64,000 bases of DNA from Muricea muricata (taxonomy: Eukaryota; Cnidaria; Anthozoa; Malacalcyonacea; Plexauridae), in contig OY979716.1 in assembly GCA_963855995.1 (NCBI GenBank), positions 89,615,042 to 89,679,041 of the forward strand, given 5' to 3'. The notes beneath the pieces are model-generated. The model searched no databases and was not told the DNA's origin. It was given only the letters and a program-made list of their open reading frames with translations. Position numbers and translations under genes: made by a program. Of this stretch, positions 11,341 through 22,139 are shown one piece after another; the stretch's first letter is position 1; every line of letters starts with the position of its first letter.

Positions 11341-13332
11341 CTAGTCATGACCTGCAGTACTGTGTTTTTCAACTGTTTCCTCTGCAAGCACCTTAAGTCG
11401 TTCTTCAGCTTCAAGTCGTTTTTGCATACCTTTACTTCTGCCAATTGCTTTCAGGCGATCAAAGGTCATAGGTTGAAAAACAATATCATGAATTGATCTT
11501 ACCCGCGATGTAGCTACAAATGTGCATCCAGCAACTCTTTCTCCTGAACCTAAATCAACAACTGCTTTTGTGAGTGTCTGCCCCTGTGACTTGTGAATGG
11601 TCATTGCATACCTCAACCTTAGTGGTACTTGCTGCCTTGACAGGTGCTTTCCATCAGCCATCCACTCAAAGACTTTGGGTGGCACAGGTATACATTTAGG
11701 ACATGCACCTAAGAATGCAGGGCCAGTGTAACTGGGGAAATGTACTAACACTGCTACTGGTAGGTTTGGTGGACCCATATTTTCTCCAAACCATATTTGC
11801 TCAATTGTTCCAAAAGAGCCATTACACAGACCCACTTCTGTCCAAAGGTTAGATGTCAGCATTACTTCTGCTTTTGCAGATAAAAACAGGACAGCTTCCA
11901 ACCCACCTGCTTCATCCGATGTGGCTGCACTGGCACCACGACCAGAATGTTTTGCCTGTATTTTTGCCACAGGTTTCCCAAGCTCCAAAACCTTTGTATA
12001 ATTGTATTCAGCCACGCTCTTTTTGTCAAAATACAATCTGATAGCATCAGTGAATTGATCCATTGGTACCTTTGTTGTTGAATGCTCCAACAATATTTTC
12101 GAGTCTTTCTCAGTCACTTTTCCATCCCTCATTCTCATGAGTAAAGCCCTGAAAGCAATTGCCTCTGGGCCATCACCAGCCTGTCGCATAACCTGATCTA
12201 AAATAATCACAGATTCAAACATCAGATACAGACTATGACCATGGTCACTAACTACTGATCCATTACCTGAAACATACATTGGCCTATCACCAACAGGTGG
12301 TAATTGACCAAAGTCACCCATGAGAATTACTGACATCCCACCAAAGGGGATATCCTCCTTTCCAGTACCAGCACGTAATCGATTGTCCAGTGATGATAAC
12401 TTTTTATGTCCAATCATTGACATTTCATCAACAATTAGGAAACTCTTACCTTCTAGTCTCAGTTCTAACCGCTGCAGTGAGTCACCCTGCAATTCCCTAT
12501 ACTCACGAATAGGAAGTTGAGCAGCAGAAAGCAATGTTTCACCCTTAATACTAAAGGCTGCAATACCAGTTGTTGCTGTAACAACACACTGAGTACCTAG
12601 TACTTGTTTTACAGCACTTATGAGGTATGTCTTACCTGTACCAGCTGTTCCACACACAATCATATGAACAGGCTCTGGATTATCCCCAATCTCAGAAGTG
12701 ATGATGTCATAAGCAAGTCGTTGTTTTTCGTTCAAGGTCTCGGGGTCAATGACAACTTGTTGTTCATCTTCTTGAAATTGGTGACCAAGTTCCTCAGCTT
12801 CTTTTCTCTGGCTATATATCCAACCTGGAGATTCTTTTAACAAATCTGTAGGTACAGCTCTTACCTCTTCAAACCAATCTACTGCTTCATTGTCTGACAT
12901 CTGATTCCCTGCATCCTGAAATTGTTGGTTGATTCTGCATAACAACATCCAATCATCAACTTGCTCCTCCTCATAATGATCATCATCACTTGGATCATCA
13001 TCACTTTGATCATCATCACTTTGATCACTATTTCCACCATTTTGTGCTTCGTGAACTCTGTCTCTTTCATCTGAATACCTAAACACATTCTCTTCAGCAG
13101 ATTCATCTGTCAGAAGAAACAACCCATAAGTGTTAATAAACATTTCATCAGTTTCCTTCTCATTATTCCATGCATTTGATGGTTCTCCAACCCATGGTTT
13201 AAACTTTATCAGCTGATACTTGCAGTATTTTCCAAAATCAGGACCACCAGGATTGGCTGAAATTTTTGGAAATGTCCTAACAATGTGTGGATTTCTTCGT
13301 TTCGTCAACTCACCTCTGACTTTGGTATACTG
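11341..13332 (-). CDS. Helitron helicase domain (Pif1-like, SF1B)
   Basis: C-terminal part of the Helitron protein: a 5'-3' DNA helicase that unwinds the donor strand during rolling-circle transposition. Visible motifs in order: Walker A CGTAGTGKTYLI, Walker B LIVDEMSMIGHKK, the Pif1 signature GDFGQLPPVGD, and motif VI-like RLRYAMTIHKSQGQTLTKA. An acidic stretch with repeated QSDDD near 13000 precedes the helicase. The frame is continuous with the upstream Rep part: the only interruption is the TAA at 13333-13335, and an internal ATG occurs at 13308. Length (about 660 residues) and motif order fit a full helicase domain, so this half is intact. Confidence 0.9.
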   Translation of the reverse strand, partial: QYTKVRGELTKRRNPHIVRTFPKISANPGGPDFGKYCKYQLIKFKPWVGEPSNAWNNEKETDEMFINTYGLFLLTDESAEENVFRYSDERDRVHEAQNGGNSDQSDDDQSDDDPSDDDHYEEEQVDDWMLLCRINQQFQDAGNQMSDNEAVDWFEEVRAVPTDLLKESPGWIYSQRKEAEELGHQFQEDEQQVVIDPETLNEKQRLAYDIITSEIGDNPEPVHMIVCGTAGTGKTYLISAVKQVLGTQCVVTATTGIAAFSIKGETLLSAAQLPIREYRELQGDSLQRLELRLEGKSFLIVDEMSMIGHKKLSSLDNRLRAGTGKEDIPFGGMSVILMGDFGQLPPVGDRPMYVSGNGSVVSDHGHSLYLMFESVIILDQVMRQAGDGPEAIAFRALLMRMRDGKVTEKDSKILLEHSTTKVPMDQFTDAIRLYFDKKSVAEYNYTKVLELGKPVAKIQAKHSGRGASAATSDEAGGLEAVLFLSAKAEVMLTSNLWTEVGLCNGSFGTIEQIWFGENMGPPNLPVAVLVHFPSYTGPAFLGACPKCIPVPPKVFEWMADGKHLSRQQVPLRLRYAMTIHKSQGQTLTKAVVDLGSGERVAGCTFVATSRVRSIHDIVFQPMTFDRLKAIGRSKGMQKRLEAEERLKVLAEETVEKHSTAGHD

Positions 13333-13335
13333 TTA

Positions 13336-14119
13336 CACATATTGCATCAGACTTAACTGAGAAAATCCTGTATACCTACTCTTCATGGTTGTGCGTTCTC
13401 CATAGTCTTTTAGCACTGACGTCTGAAGTACATCATCTCCCTGATTTTCTGGATCAAGAATAACCTTTCGGCTGTTTTCTAAACAAACAGTAACAAAACT
13501 AAATGAGCATCCAGCCAATGGCAAACTAAGTAACATATGTGCAGTTTCTTGAGCTGCCATATCCCTATCTCCAGCAACTTGAATCATAGCTTTCTTGATA
13601 GCTGAAGACACTTGATCGTTATTCTGTAATGAGGAAATAGACAATTTTAGTATCTCTGATGCTGACTTTGATCTGGGTTCTCCTTTTGCAACATACTTTG
13701 TCATGTATCTTGCACATGCCTTCTCGTCTACAATAACTTGCAAATCCGCATTTGCCCGCCAATTTTCAATCATGACCCTGTTATGAGAATTCAACCTTTC
13801 ATCATTGCGTCTTGTATGTAACTCAGATACAACATGCTTTTTTTTCTCACCTACCAATTCCTTGACCAGTATCGTCTCTTCTTGTAATGGTTTAGGAAAA
13901 CCAAATCTACATTCTGCAAGCAGGTCCATTCTTTTTCTTCTTAAACAATAGGCCGCACTGCACCGTGTATGCCTTTCTACAGTGTTCACTAACCTGTGGT
14001 AATCATTATCATGATTTTCAACCACTGTCGCTCTGACAGCTGATGGATGTGGTTCTGGCATCCTCCAGTTCTCATCTGGTAATTCCTCATTGAATGTAGT
14101 AACCAGCCAGTCAACATAC
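13336..14119 (-). CDS. Helitron Rep domain, second exon
   Basis: First part of exon 2. It opens after an AG acceptor at 14121-14120 with YVDWLVTTFNEELPDENW, a known segment of Helitron Rep, and continues through the two-tyrosine catalytic motif ARYMTKYVAKGEPRS, whose tyrosines form the covalent DNA link. RCSAAYCLRRKRM is the preceding conserved block. The phase joins exactly to the first exon, since a single G completes the Lys codon. The frame ends at a TAA (13333-13335), after which the same frame runs on into the helicase. That one stop is the only lesion I see, so it may be a recent mutation or a base error. Confidence 0.85.
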
Positions 14120-14884
14120 CTTTATTGACAAAGATGTATTGGGGATTATAAGTTATATAATATATTCAATAATCATGTGCTTCCGGAACCAAAAATTAAT
14201 CCTATGCTTTTACTACAAGTAAAAAAATTATTCCTGTAGTGTTTACATTCGTGATCAAGGTCAATTATCCCAAGGCAGTAAATGTTCCACTCTGACTCTG
14301 TTATTCATTTTCCTTCAAGGAATTTTTAAATTTTAAGAAATTTTTTGCAAGGAATTTTTGTTTACATTGATTTATTTACATTGCAAAATGTTGCAAATAT
14401 ATATCTCAATGGACACGATATTAAACCATCAATTAATACATAAAAATTACATATTTGTGAGGAAGCATAGTTTAAAAACATTTCAGAATAGCAGGTAATC
14501 TTATTCTAACTAATTATTGTCTAACCGCTGGATATTTGGTGAGTTTTTTTTTACAGTACTGTCTGCATTTGTAGTATATCTCTTTTGAATAATAACCGTA
14601 TTATACAATTTTATAGCTGCCCTATTATGACTATAATCGGTTTTGACAACATTCGTAGCATTTTGTGGATGTTAAAACACTACTCATGTGTTGCTTTCTA
14701 TTAGCAAATATCAGTGAATTCAATCGTTTCGGTACAATGATTAAATTTGGCAATTTGTATCAGTAACAGTTCCTATTATAATGATTATCGAACATTGACA
14801 TAATTAAATGAAGGCTAAATATTTAAAGTTTGCATTCTCAACATTTGCTAATTGAAATGTTCTTTTTTTAAAATTTTTACTTAC
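14120..14884 (-). other. Intron in the Helitron Rep gene (765 bp)
   Basis: The donor GTAAGT (minus strand, 14884-14879) and the acceptor AG (14121-14120) join two Rep segments in frame between the conserved HxH block and the YVDWL block. The interior is AT-rich, with no gene. Confidence 0.8.
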
Positions 14885-17346
14885 TTTATCAACAATTTTT
14901 CTGCATCTTTGCCATCTTTTATCACATCCTGGCAAAAAAAATCAAAATCGTCAGTTGATAATTCATTCCTGGTTTTATCATTCTCTATAAAGGCTAAACA
15001 TGCTTTTTTACGCAATAATCGAATATCAGGGTCATTCTTTAATTTTGCACATCCATGGGCATGAATACTTCCCCTGGCCTGATATTCAAATCGATACCAG
15101 AACCATTCAGCATCCATGGCACCATTAAGCCAATGTTTGATAAACTCTTCTAGCCGCCGCTTAAAGAACCAATCAGTGAGATGCGGATTGTCAATTACAG
15201 CTTGTGCCCGCTCAGTTCTGGTTGCATCTTCATTATTCTGTAACAGCCTTTGCAAGTCTGGCCAATGACTATCAGCTGCACTAAAAGTAAAGAAAAAAGT
15301 AGGACAGCCTTTTTGTTCAATCAAGGATAGCAATTCCTGTAGCCGCTGATACCAATACTGATTCGTGCCTTGTACTTTAGACACATACCGTTGTAGCCTA
15401 TTTACCATTTGATTTGCACTCATAGAATTTACCATCTCCTTCAGTTCTTCCATTGTCATGTTTGCATCAGCAGGATGTTGACGTAAGTAAATATTTGCTT
15501 GTGACAACAGCTGATGCCGTTGTTTCATATTCAATGCCCAATAAGGGAACCGTGGATGAGATGCAAACCTCCACTCAAACTTACCATTTGCTAGCCTCTC
15601 TGCAAACTTCATCAGATGTTTGAAAGACTCAGTCAGTGTTATGCCATGTTGTCTTGCCCTATTGGTTGGATCCCCCTTCCCATAAGGAAACAATGTAGGA
15701 AATGCCATAGTAGCTAACCCATCTGTTTTAAATTCATTCACAATGTTATCTTCAGTTGATGGCCAGTCTAATGGATCAGTCTCATTCACTGCGTCTTGAA
15801 TGGCTGCTCCTTCCTTTCTCTGTCTTTGACGCATGGGAATAAATGATGTACTCTCATTTCCTAAAACTAACTCTTCGAGACTACCGTTAGCACTCATTGC
15901 AGGTTCTTCAGGAGGCCCTTCATTTTCAACATGTACTGACACATCGTTTTCATCAACAACATACCTTAGTTCTTCTGGAATACCATTTTCTGGCAAAATT
16001 TGGATAGCCTCCCGGTCAATTTCAATGCATTTAAAATAGGGGTTGTTTGTCTTTAACCACAAAACTGCCTCTAGAACTTTGTGTCGACGCACAGTAAAGT
16101 CCCTGTGTGTGTTATCAGCACCATGTCTTCGTACAACCATGACAGGCAAGTCAGCCACATGTGAAGGCAACCTATTTAAGAAACTTTGAATATCTTGAGG
16201 TAAGTTTAGTACATGCCCCTGATATCCCCTCTGTCCTCCATGTTTTCTATAGACTCTCATTATAGGACATACCCTTGAAATCAACATTTCTTCTACCTGT
16301 GTCAAACCTTTTAACTGCTCCGGAACTATTCCTGGGTCCATATCATTCCCCGCACTAAACTTCTTTGGAGATTTCTTGTCCCTTTTACAACGGTAGCAAA
16401 TGTACACTTCAGATGCCACATTCTGCTGAGTTGGCCAAGCCTCCTTACATGTTGTACATTGTCGATGCTGTAAACGCTCTTGATCTAAATGAAAGCTGTG
16501 CATCTCATTTCGTACAAACTCTAATTCATGCAGAGGGTTGTCAACATTTTGCCAACCACCTTCATGCAAGTACTCATCTTTACTCATTCCTGCCCCCCCT
16601 GCTTCATGGACAGATATAGCTTCATCCTCGGCTTCATGAACAGACATTTCTATTACCGGATTAACAGAAATTGTGCTCAACTGCTCATTCACTTCATAAA
16701 CAGTTGGTTCACTTACCATGTTGATCTCTGGAGGCCTATCCTGCTGTTCTTGACCATTTAAACTTGCTCTGGGAAAATGATCTTTCAAAATTTCAATGAT
16801 TCTTGCTCGTTCATCATCTTCTTTTTCAGATTGTTTTTCATGTTTTGTCATTTGAAGTTTCTCATTTTCACCATATTTAGTCTCAGTTTGCATTTTATCT
16901 CCTGAATTATACCCGTTTTGCTTACCTTTTGCTTCTCGCCTTGGTTCTCTCCGATTTGCTAACCGAGCTTCTTTTTTCTCTGTGCTTTCTGCAGCTTTTT
17001 TTTGTCTCCTGTAGACCCTCTGATACTCGTTTTGCTTACCTTTTGTTTTTGCAGTCTTCTCTTTTGCTGCTTTTCTGCGCTTTTCTAGGCGAGTTTCTTT
17101 TTCGTCCCTGCTTTCTGCAGCTTTTTTCTGTTGCCTATAGACCTTCTGATACTCTCTGCGCTTTTCTAGGCGAGTTTCTTTTTTCTCGCTGCTTTCTGCA
17201 GCTTTTCTTTGTTGCCTACAGACTCTCTGATACTCTTTTTGCTTACCTTTTGCTTCTGCAGTTTTGTTTTTCCATGCTTCTCTACGCTTTGCCAAACGAA
17301 TTTCTCTTTCTGCAGCAGTCTCATCTACAATCCCGGACAAAACCAT
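14885..17346 (-). CDS. Helitron Rep domain, first exon
   Basis: N-terminal half of the Helitron protein. The first ~150 residues are a charged, coiled-coil-like region made of repeats of the type ETRLEKRREYQKVYRQQ / KKAAES. A cysteine pair block follows (CTTCKEAW ... CYRCKRDK, a likely zinc site), then the Helitron-like N domain and the Rep core with FFFTFSAADSHWPDL. The HUH metal site is RGSIHAHGCAKL, about 58 residues before the splice donor. I prefer the ATG at 17346-17344; an in-frame GTG lies three codons upstream. The start codon lies inside a 33-bp sequence (17327-17359) repeated at 19344-19376. The exon is unbroken. Confidence 0.88.
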
Positions 17347-17359
17347 TAGCGACACTCAC
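17327..17359 (-). repeat. 33-bp repeat at the Helitron start codon, copy 1
   Basis: Identical to 19344-19376 in the same orientation. It spans the Helitron ATG and its core, TTTTGTCCGGGATTGT on the minus strand, recurs on the plus strand at 19576-19593 and 19808-19825. The 17.3 and 19.3 kb copies bracket the HUH-SF3 initiator gene. They could be a target duplication, a recombination footprint or a binding site. Confidence 0.8.
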
Positions 17360-17383
17360 AATTGCATTCTTGCTTAAAGTGCA

Positions 17384-18660
17384 GTGGCGAATGAAAGTAT
17401 TCGCGCACGAGATAACCGGTTAGTGTACCTTATTACATACAGTCAAGCCAATTTAAACAAATTCAGTTCGAGAGAGGAGTTTGCCGAAGCGTTGGTTCTT
17501 GCTTTTAGCAACGGAAATAATGTTATGCAGTGGTGTTGCTGCCTCGAAGATCATGAAGATGGGGGGAAACATTATCATATGGCCATCAAGCTTGAAAAAA
17601 AAACAACGATGGCTGAAAGTTAAGAGATTCTTGTTGGAGCGTTTTGGCATCTCAGTACATTTTTCGTCTGTTCACCACAACTATTTCAGTGCATGGCAGT
17701 ATGTTACAAAGTCTGACCCTAACTATTTGCAAAGCGATGATCATCCGGATTTGAGCAATGCCGAACCACCAAAGACTGATTCTGCCAGCATTTCCACAAT
17801 CCTGATGAGAGACGATTCAAACAGTGACAGCGATAATGCATCAGGGCAAAGACCTCGAAAGCGTATGAAAAAGAGACTAACATCGTTACAAGTATCTGAA
17901 ATTATTCAACAAAAGTCCATTAAAACGCGTACTGAGCTGCTTGCCTTAGCCCAGCAACAAAAGAATGAGAGTAAGACAGACCTTGCAGAATTTACAATGA
18001 ACCGACAGCCTAAAATCATTGCCCAACTATTAAAAACTACGTGGGATATGTTCAAATTAGACAGGAGCAGAAAAACACGCTTGGAATTGTTAACCGAGGC
18101 TGCTGAAGGTGAGTGTGTTGATGGCTGTGAAGGCAACTGGCTCCGTTTGGCTGAAGAAGTCCTGACAACGAATGGCATTGAATTAACTGAATTTGCCACG
18201 GCCGTTTACAACCTCTTAGACAAGGGTCGTGGGAAATATCGCAATGTTATGCTTACTGGCCCGGCAAATTGTGGAAAAACGTTTTTACTGAAACCCCTTA
18301 ACTCCATATATCACACCTTTAAAAACCCAGCAACTTGTACTTTTGCGTGGGTTGGAGTTGAAAATGCAGAGTGCATATTCCTAAATGATTTTCGTTGGAA
18401 TGAAAAAATTATTCAGTGGCACGATCTTTTGTTATTGCTTGAAGGCGAACCTGTCCACTTTCCTGCGCCGAATATTTGCTACAAGCAAATATAAATTAGC
18501 CTACGGCAAAGGCGGGTGTATTGATGCGCGTGAAACTGAAATGATGTCAGTTCGATGGAATGTATTTAGCCTCAGTAAACAGGTACCGCAGGAGGAACAG
18601 ACAGACATTACACCTTGCAGTCGTTGCTTTGCTCATCTCATATATCACGGACGCATGTAA
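17384..18660 (+). pseudogene. HUH endonuclease / SF3 helicase replication initiator, broken
   Basis: A replication-initiator (Rep/NS1-like) gene of the kind found in small single-stranded DNA viruses and endogenised in animal genomes. An N-terminal endonuclease has the metal-binding motif KHYHMAIKL (HxH, near 17567-17590) and a tyrosine motif SAWQYVTK (near 17690-17715). A linker with acidic and basic patches follows, then a superfamily 3 helicase with Walker A GPANCGKT (near 18258-18282) and Walker B ECIFLNDF (near 18370). Two lesions break it: a one-base shift in an A-run near 17598-17606, and a frame change with apparent loss of several tens of bases near 18470, after which CIDARETEMMSVRWNVF continues to a stop at 18658-18660. 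The gene starts 38 bp from the Helitron ATG and is transcribed away from it. Whether it is viral in origin, a domesticated cargo or its own mobile element is not settled by the sequence. Confidence 0.75.
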
Positions 18661-18878
18661 AAAGTCAAAGCCGCAAGCATAGATATGAACATAGCTATTT
18701 TGAAATTTACTTTTGCTTAAACTGCAGACACACGCGGTATACGCTGAATAGGTAACTGTTACAATGTAATTATTTTGAAGAATAATAGCTGATACGATAT
18801 ATGTTTTCACTACACGTGTTATGTTTCAATTACAAACTTGTCAAAATAGCTGTTGTTATGGCAATAGTTGGCCAAATT

Positions 18879-19113
18879 AACGGTGTAATAACGGTACACC
18901 GTTCTCACTTAAATAATTAATTATTATAGTATTATTCTTATGTCGCGAAATGGTACACCGTGGAAATTTCTTTCATTAAACGCGTTTAGGATTAACTGAG
19001 AACATAAAAGTATTACCAAGCAAATTCACTTTCGAATCAATTGTAAATCTTTTGCGCACGTCGCTACAATGACAAAATATTAGCAAAACAAGATTACTTT
19101 TTTGGTACACCGT
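18879..19113. repeat. GGTACACCGT iteron-like repeats
   Basis: GGTACACCGT occurs at 18893-18902, 18952-18961 and 19104-19113. The first copy also forms an inverted pair with AACGGTGTA at 18879-18887, giving a 9-bp stem around a 6-base loop. The cluster is 220-450 bp downstream of the initiator gene. Short direct repeats plus a hairpin beside a Rep gene resemble a replication origin, but the function is inferred. Confidence 0.6.
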
Positions 19114-19343
19114 TAATGTCTGATATTGTGTGACTTGTAATTCTATACGGCATGAACATTTCTGCTTTTAGGTTATGTGCGTTTTTAATATTTTTGTATT
19201 TATGGCTCTGCACAAATAATTCATTAATAATCATACTTAATAATGCACTTATTAGTGCCTGTCAATGAATTTGGTCAACCTCTATTCCCAAAGAAACAAA
19301 ATATATTTCGAAGTAGATTGTGCTTAATTACGCGTGATATCAG

Positions 19344-19376
19344 ACAATCCCGGACAAAACCATTAGCGACACTCAC
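19344..19376 (-). repeat. 33-bp repeat, copy 2
   Basis: Exact copy of 17327-17359. Here the ATG GTT TTG TCC frame runs into TGA after seven codons, so only the sequence around a Helitron start is present, not the gene. Confidence 0.8.
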
Positions 19377-19502
19377 TCAATGTAAGCAAAATTATATAAA
19401 ATGAGCTGGAAAAGTTTACAAAGTCCCCCCCCCCGTTCCCCCGAAACAGTGTTGAAAGTTTTCAGATTAGTTAACCATCGTTTGAGGCATCTCAGCAACA
19501 TT

Positions 19503-19967
19503 GAAAGGAGGGGGCGAGGGGGAAAATATTCCGAAAGGTATACAAATTTTGAAAACTTGCAAAGTGTCGCAGATGTTTTGTCCGGGATTGTAGCCTTCGT
19601 TGTCGCCCACGCCCGTTTCGCCTCGCTAAACGTTCTGCTTTCTCGTTGTTTTGCTTTCCCTGTTTGCTTAAGTCCATATTTGTGATATGAGACTTATGAT
19701 AATGGTTTTTTATTAAATTATTGTGATAAATTCTGAAAGGAGGGGGCGAGGGGGAAAATATTCCGAAAGGTATACAAATTTTGAAAACTTGCAAAGTGTC
19801 GCAGATGTTTTGTCCGGGATTGTAGCCTTCGTTGTCGCCCACGCCCGTTTCGCCTCGCTAAACGTTCTGCTTTCTCGTTGTTTTGCTTTCCCTGTTTGCT
19901 TAAGTCCATATTTGTGATATGAGACTTATGATAATGGTTTTTTATTAAATTATTGTGATAAATTCTC
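19503..19967. repeat. 232-bp tandem duplication
   Basis: Two almost identical copies starting TGAAAGGAGGGGGCGAGGG, each containing TTTTGTCCGGGATTGTAG (19576-19593 and 19808-19825). On the minus strand each reads NNEKAERLARRNGRGRQRR, reminiscent of the charged Helitron N-terminus, so it may be a fragment of a related Helitron 5' region. Confidence 0.8.
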
Positions 19968-20156
19968 GCCAAAGTTGCCACATCTTTTTGCAAAAATACA
20001 AAAATTGTCGAGCAAAAAGCAAATTTAGATATTTGTTGTCAGTTGAATTCGTGACTAATCAATCAACAATAAATTTTAAATCTGGCCAATCAGTGTTAGC
20101 CATTCATGATAGTCCGCCATATTGTTGAGATCAGTGAGGACATACCACTTTTACTA

Positions 20157-20406
20157 GGGAGGTTTAGATTTCAGCACGAGTACGAGTTCAAGTACGAGTT
20201 TGGAGGAGTGGAATAGGACCAACTTGATCTCGTACTGATCAATCAAATTACTGTTTAGATGAAATCATAGTCAAAACAGATGAGTACAAAATAAAACGCA
20301 AATGACGTATATACATGCTTTGGATGGTGATTTTTCCCCGCCAAAATACACAATACTGACGTCACTCGTACTTGAACTCGTACTAGTGCTGAAATCTAAA
20401 CCTCCC
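20157..20406. mobile_element. Foldback MITE with TA duplication (250 bp)
   Basis: The ends GGGAGGTTTAGATTTCAGCA and its near-perfect complement extend into inverted CGAGTACGAGTTCAAGTACGAG words. TA occurs at 20155-20156 and 20407-20408. It is non-coding. Confidence 0.8.
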
Positions 20407-20462
20407 TAATACCTATCACGAGCAACGACTTTCAACTCCGCTAATACAAAACAAAATTAGTA

Positions 20463-20516
20463 ACCCTCGCCCCGGGCTTACGCCCGGAACGGCGCTTCGC
20501 GCCGTTGGCTCGGGGA
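20463..20516. other. GC-rich twin hairpin
   Basis: Two adjacent perfect stems in an AT-rich setting: CCGGGC-TTAC-GCCCGG (20472-20487) and AACGGCGC-TTC-GCGCCGTT (20488-20506), flanked by CCCTCGCC and GGCTCGGGG, which can pair weakly. The layout is a two-arm, T-shaped hairpin. No gene is attached and its origin is unknown. Confidence 0.7.
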
Positions 20517-21097
20517 TTAAGCTGATCTATGTTATTGAAACACAGTGCTAACAAATCGCGAGTGGTTTCCAACCTAAAAACAATCCTCTTTAAGAGCTGA
20601 ATTACAACAGAATGCTGTGAAAGTATAGTTTCTTCTAACTACTGTTCACACAACATAGGCCTAGGTCAGAATTGCTTTGCAAGTTCCAAAACAGCGCCTG
20701 CAAGCATAAGCAAATACAAATGAGACAAAGCAATGAAATGCAGTGAAGTGAGCGACTTAATCATGAATCGAACATAAGTACAAGGTCAGCGATGCAAGAA
20801 GAAAAGCACATTCCAATGAAAGCTCTTTTATTTCTCTTCGTAAACCTCTGAGAAATTCTTTGTTATCTGATTTATCGTTTGGTCAGTTTTGTTGTAAATG
20901 AAGTAATTTACCGGATTTTGCGCTTCATACTCGCTCGGCCAGTTTCAAGCGCTGTTTGCCCATTAGGCTTTTACTTGATTGCTACGAAATTTTGGACTGC
21001 GTCAAAAGAGCATAAAATCACAGCACTTCGATGTGCATAGATTCTTTTAGTCCACTAATTGTGTATCACACCGTCCTTTGAAAATAACTTCGTGAAA
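20517..21097. other. Intergenic, nothing recognised
   Basis: AT-rich, no coding or repeat signal identified. Confidence 0.4.
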
Positions 21098-21900
21098 GGC
21101 TACCTTGTATAAATATTTTCAAATAACAATAATAATAATTAATACAAGAAAATATATGTAGCTGACTGCGTAACAATCTTTACACCAAGCATAAGAACAC
21201 AAATAGATATACTGAAACAATATTGGGCAAGGTAGGCTGGCTAGTGGCGTAAGTAGCGGCAATATATCCATACATAAATTCGCCGACGTGAATTTTTCAC
21301 ACATAATTCGACTTGGCAGCCGATTCAAGTATTCCATAACTTTGCGGGGGTTGGGTATGTAGGTGCTTGATTAGAATAACATATAATAGCAGAAAAATAC
21401 TTGAAAAGACCATTCCAGAAACGTGTGTTCTTTTTTTGGAAAACAAGTAAAGCAGACGTGTATGCTCTAATTTTAAGACAAGACATTTAGGAAGTTATAC
21501 TGGTACATGTACATGGTAAGTTTGAGGAAGGTGTTTTGTTCTCGTTTATTGCACTTCCGTGTTATGCTCGAGGAGCGTATATTATATCAGATTGTGATTC
21601 CTGTTAATGACAATGGCAAGTGTTTGAAATTTGTTGATATATTTTGATATACAATCAGCCAATTTGTAAGATATAGATTGTCAAAGTTTGAAAGACACAT
21701 TTTGTTATTAAACTTTGCGATGTTGATTAGTGTGTCTTGGTGTATGCTATTGCGTACATCACTTTGAAAATTAAATATTAGTTGACCTGGGTCTAAGGAC
21801 AAATAACCTGATAAATCACCAATAGAGAAAAGCACAATATGGGGGAAAGCATATTAAAGTCAATGCATATACTATTGAAAATCATTTACACCCAATGAAT
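21098..21900. repeat. Segmental duplication, copy A
   Basis: This block from GTGAAAGGCTACC through the CCTGATAAATCACC segment and beyond has a diverged counterpart at 22658-23280 and 29898-30005 in the same orientation. Copy A is continuous; copy B is interrupted by a foldback transposon and lacks about 125 bp of A at the break. No gene is evident inside. Confidence 0.75.
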
Positions 21901-22139
21901 GCTTCGTTGCGTATGGCTACAGAATCCTATATCCTAATCCTCTGCAAAATTAATTATACGAACAACATAGGGTCTGTTTATAAGAAGGCGCATCATCACG
22001 CTTTGAAGAGATTAAAAAAATTAATGTGAATGAACTAGGCGACTCAGAGTCTAGATGACCATTTGAAATGGAACGAATAGAATAACGAACAATGCAAAAC
22101 AATATGAAAGGGTGCAGCTCTTTTACGGAATGCCAAAAA

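Larger units (their letters stand above)
10688..17346 (-). mobile_element. Helitron rolling-circle transposon, nearly complete
   Basis: The element carries the two-part protein diagnostic of Helitrons, an HUH Rep endonuclease followed by a Pif1-family helicase, on the minus strand. The coding sequence runs 17346-14885, is interrupted by a GT-AG intron (14884-14120), and resumes 14119-11341. Only one premature stop breaks it. I could not identify the 5' TC end or the 3' CTRR end with hairpin, so the outer limits are approximate; the left limit given is the start of the tandem repeat. A second HUH-type gene starts 38 bp upstream of its ATG in the opposite direction. Confidence 0.8.

Noticed and set aside
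16929-17423. 164-codon plus-strand ORF over the Helitron N-terminus
   Set aside because: Antisense shadow of the charged repeat region of Helitron exon 1.
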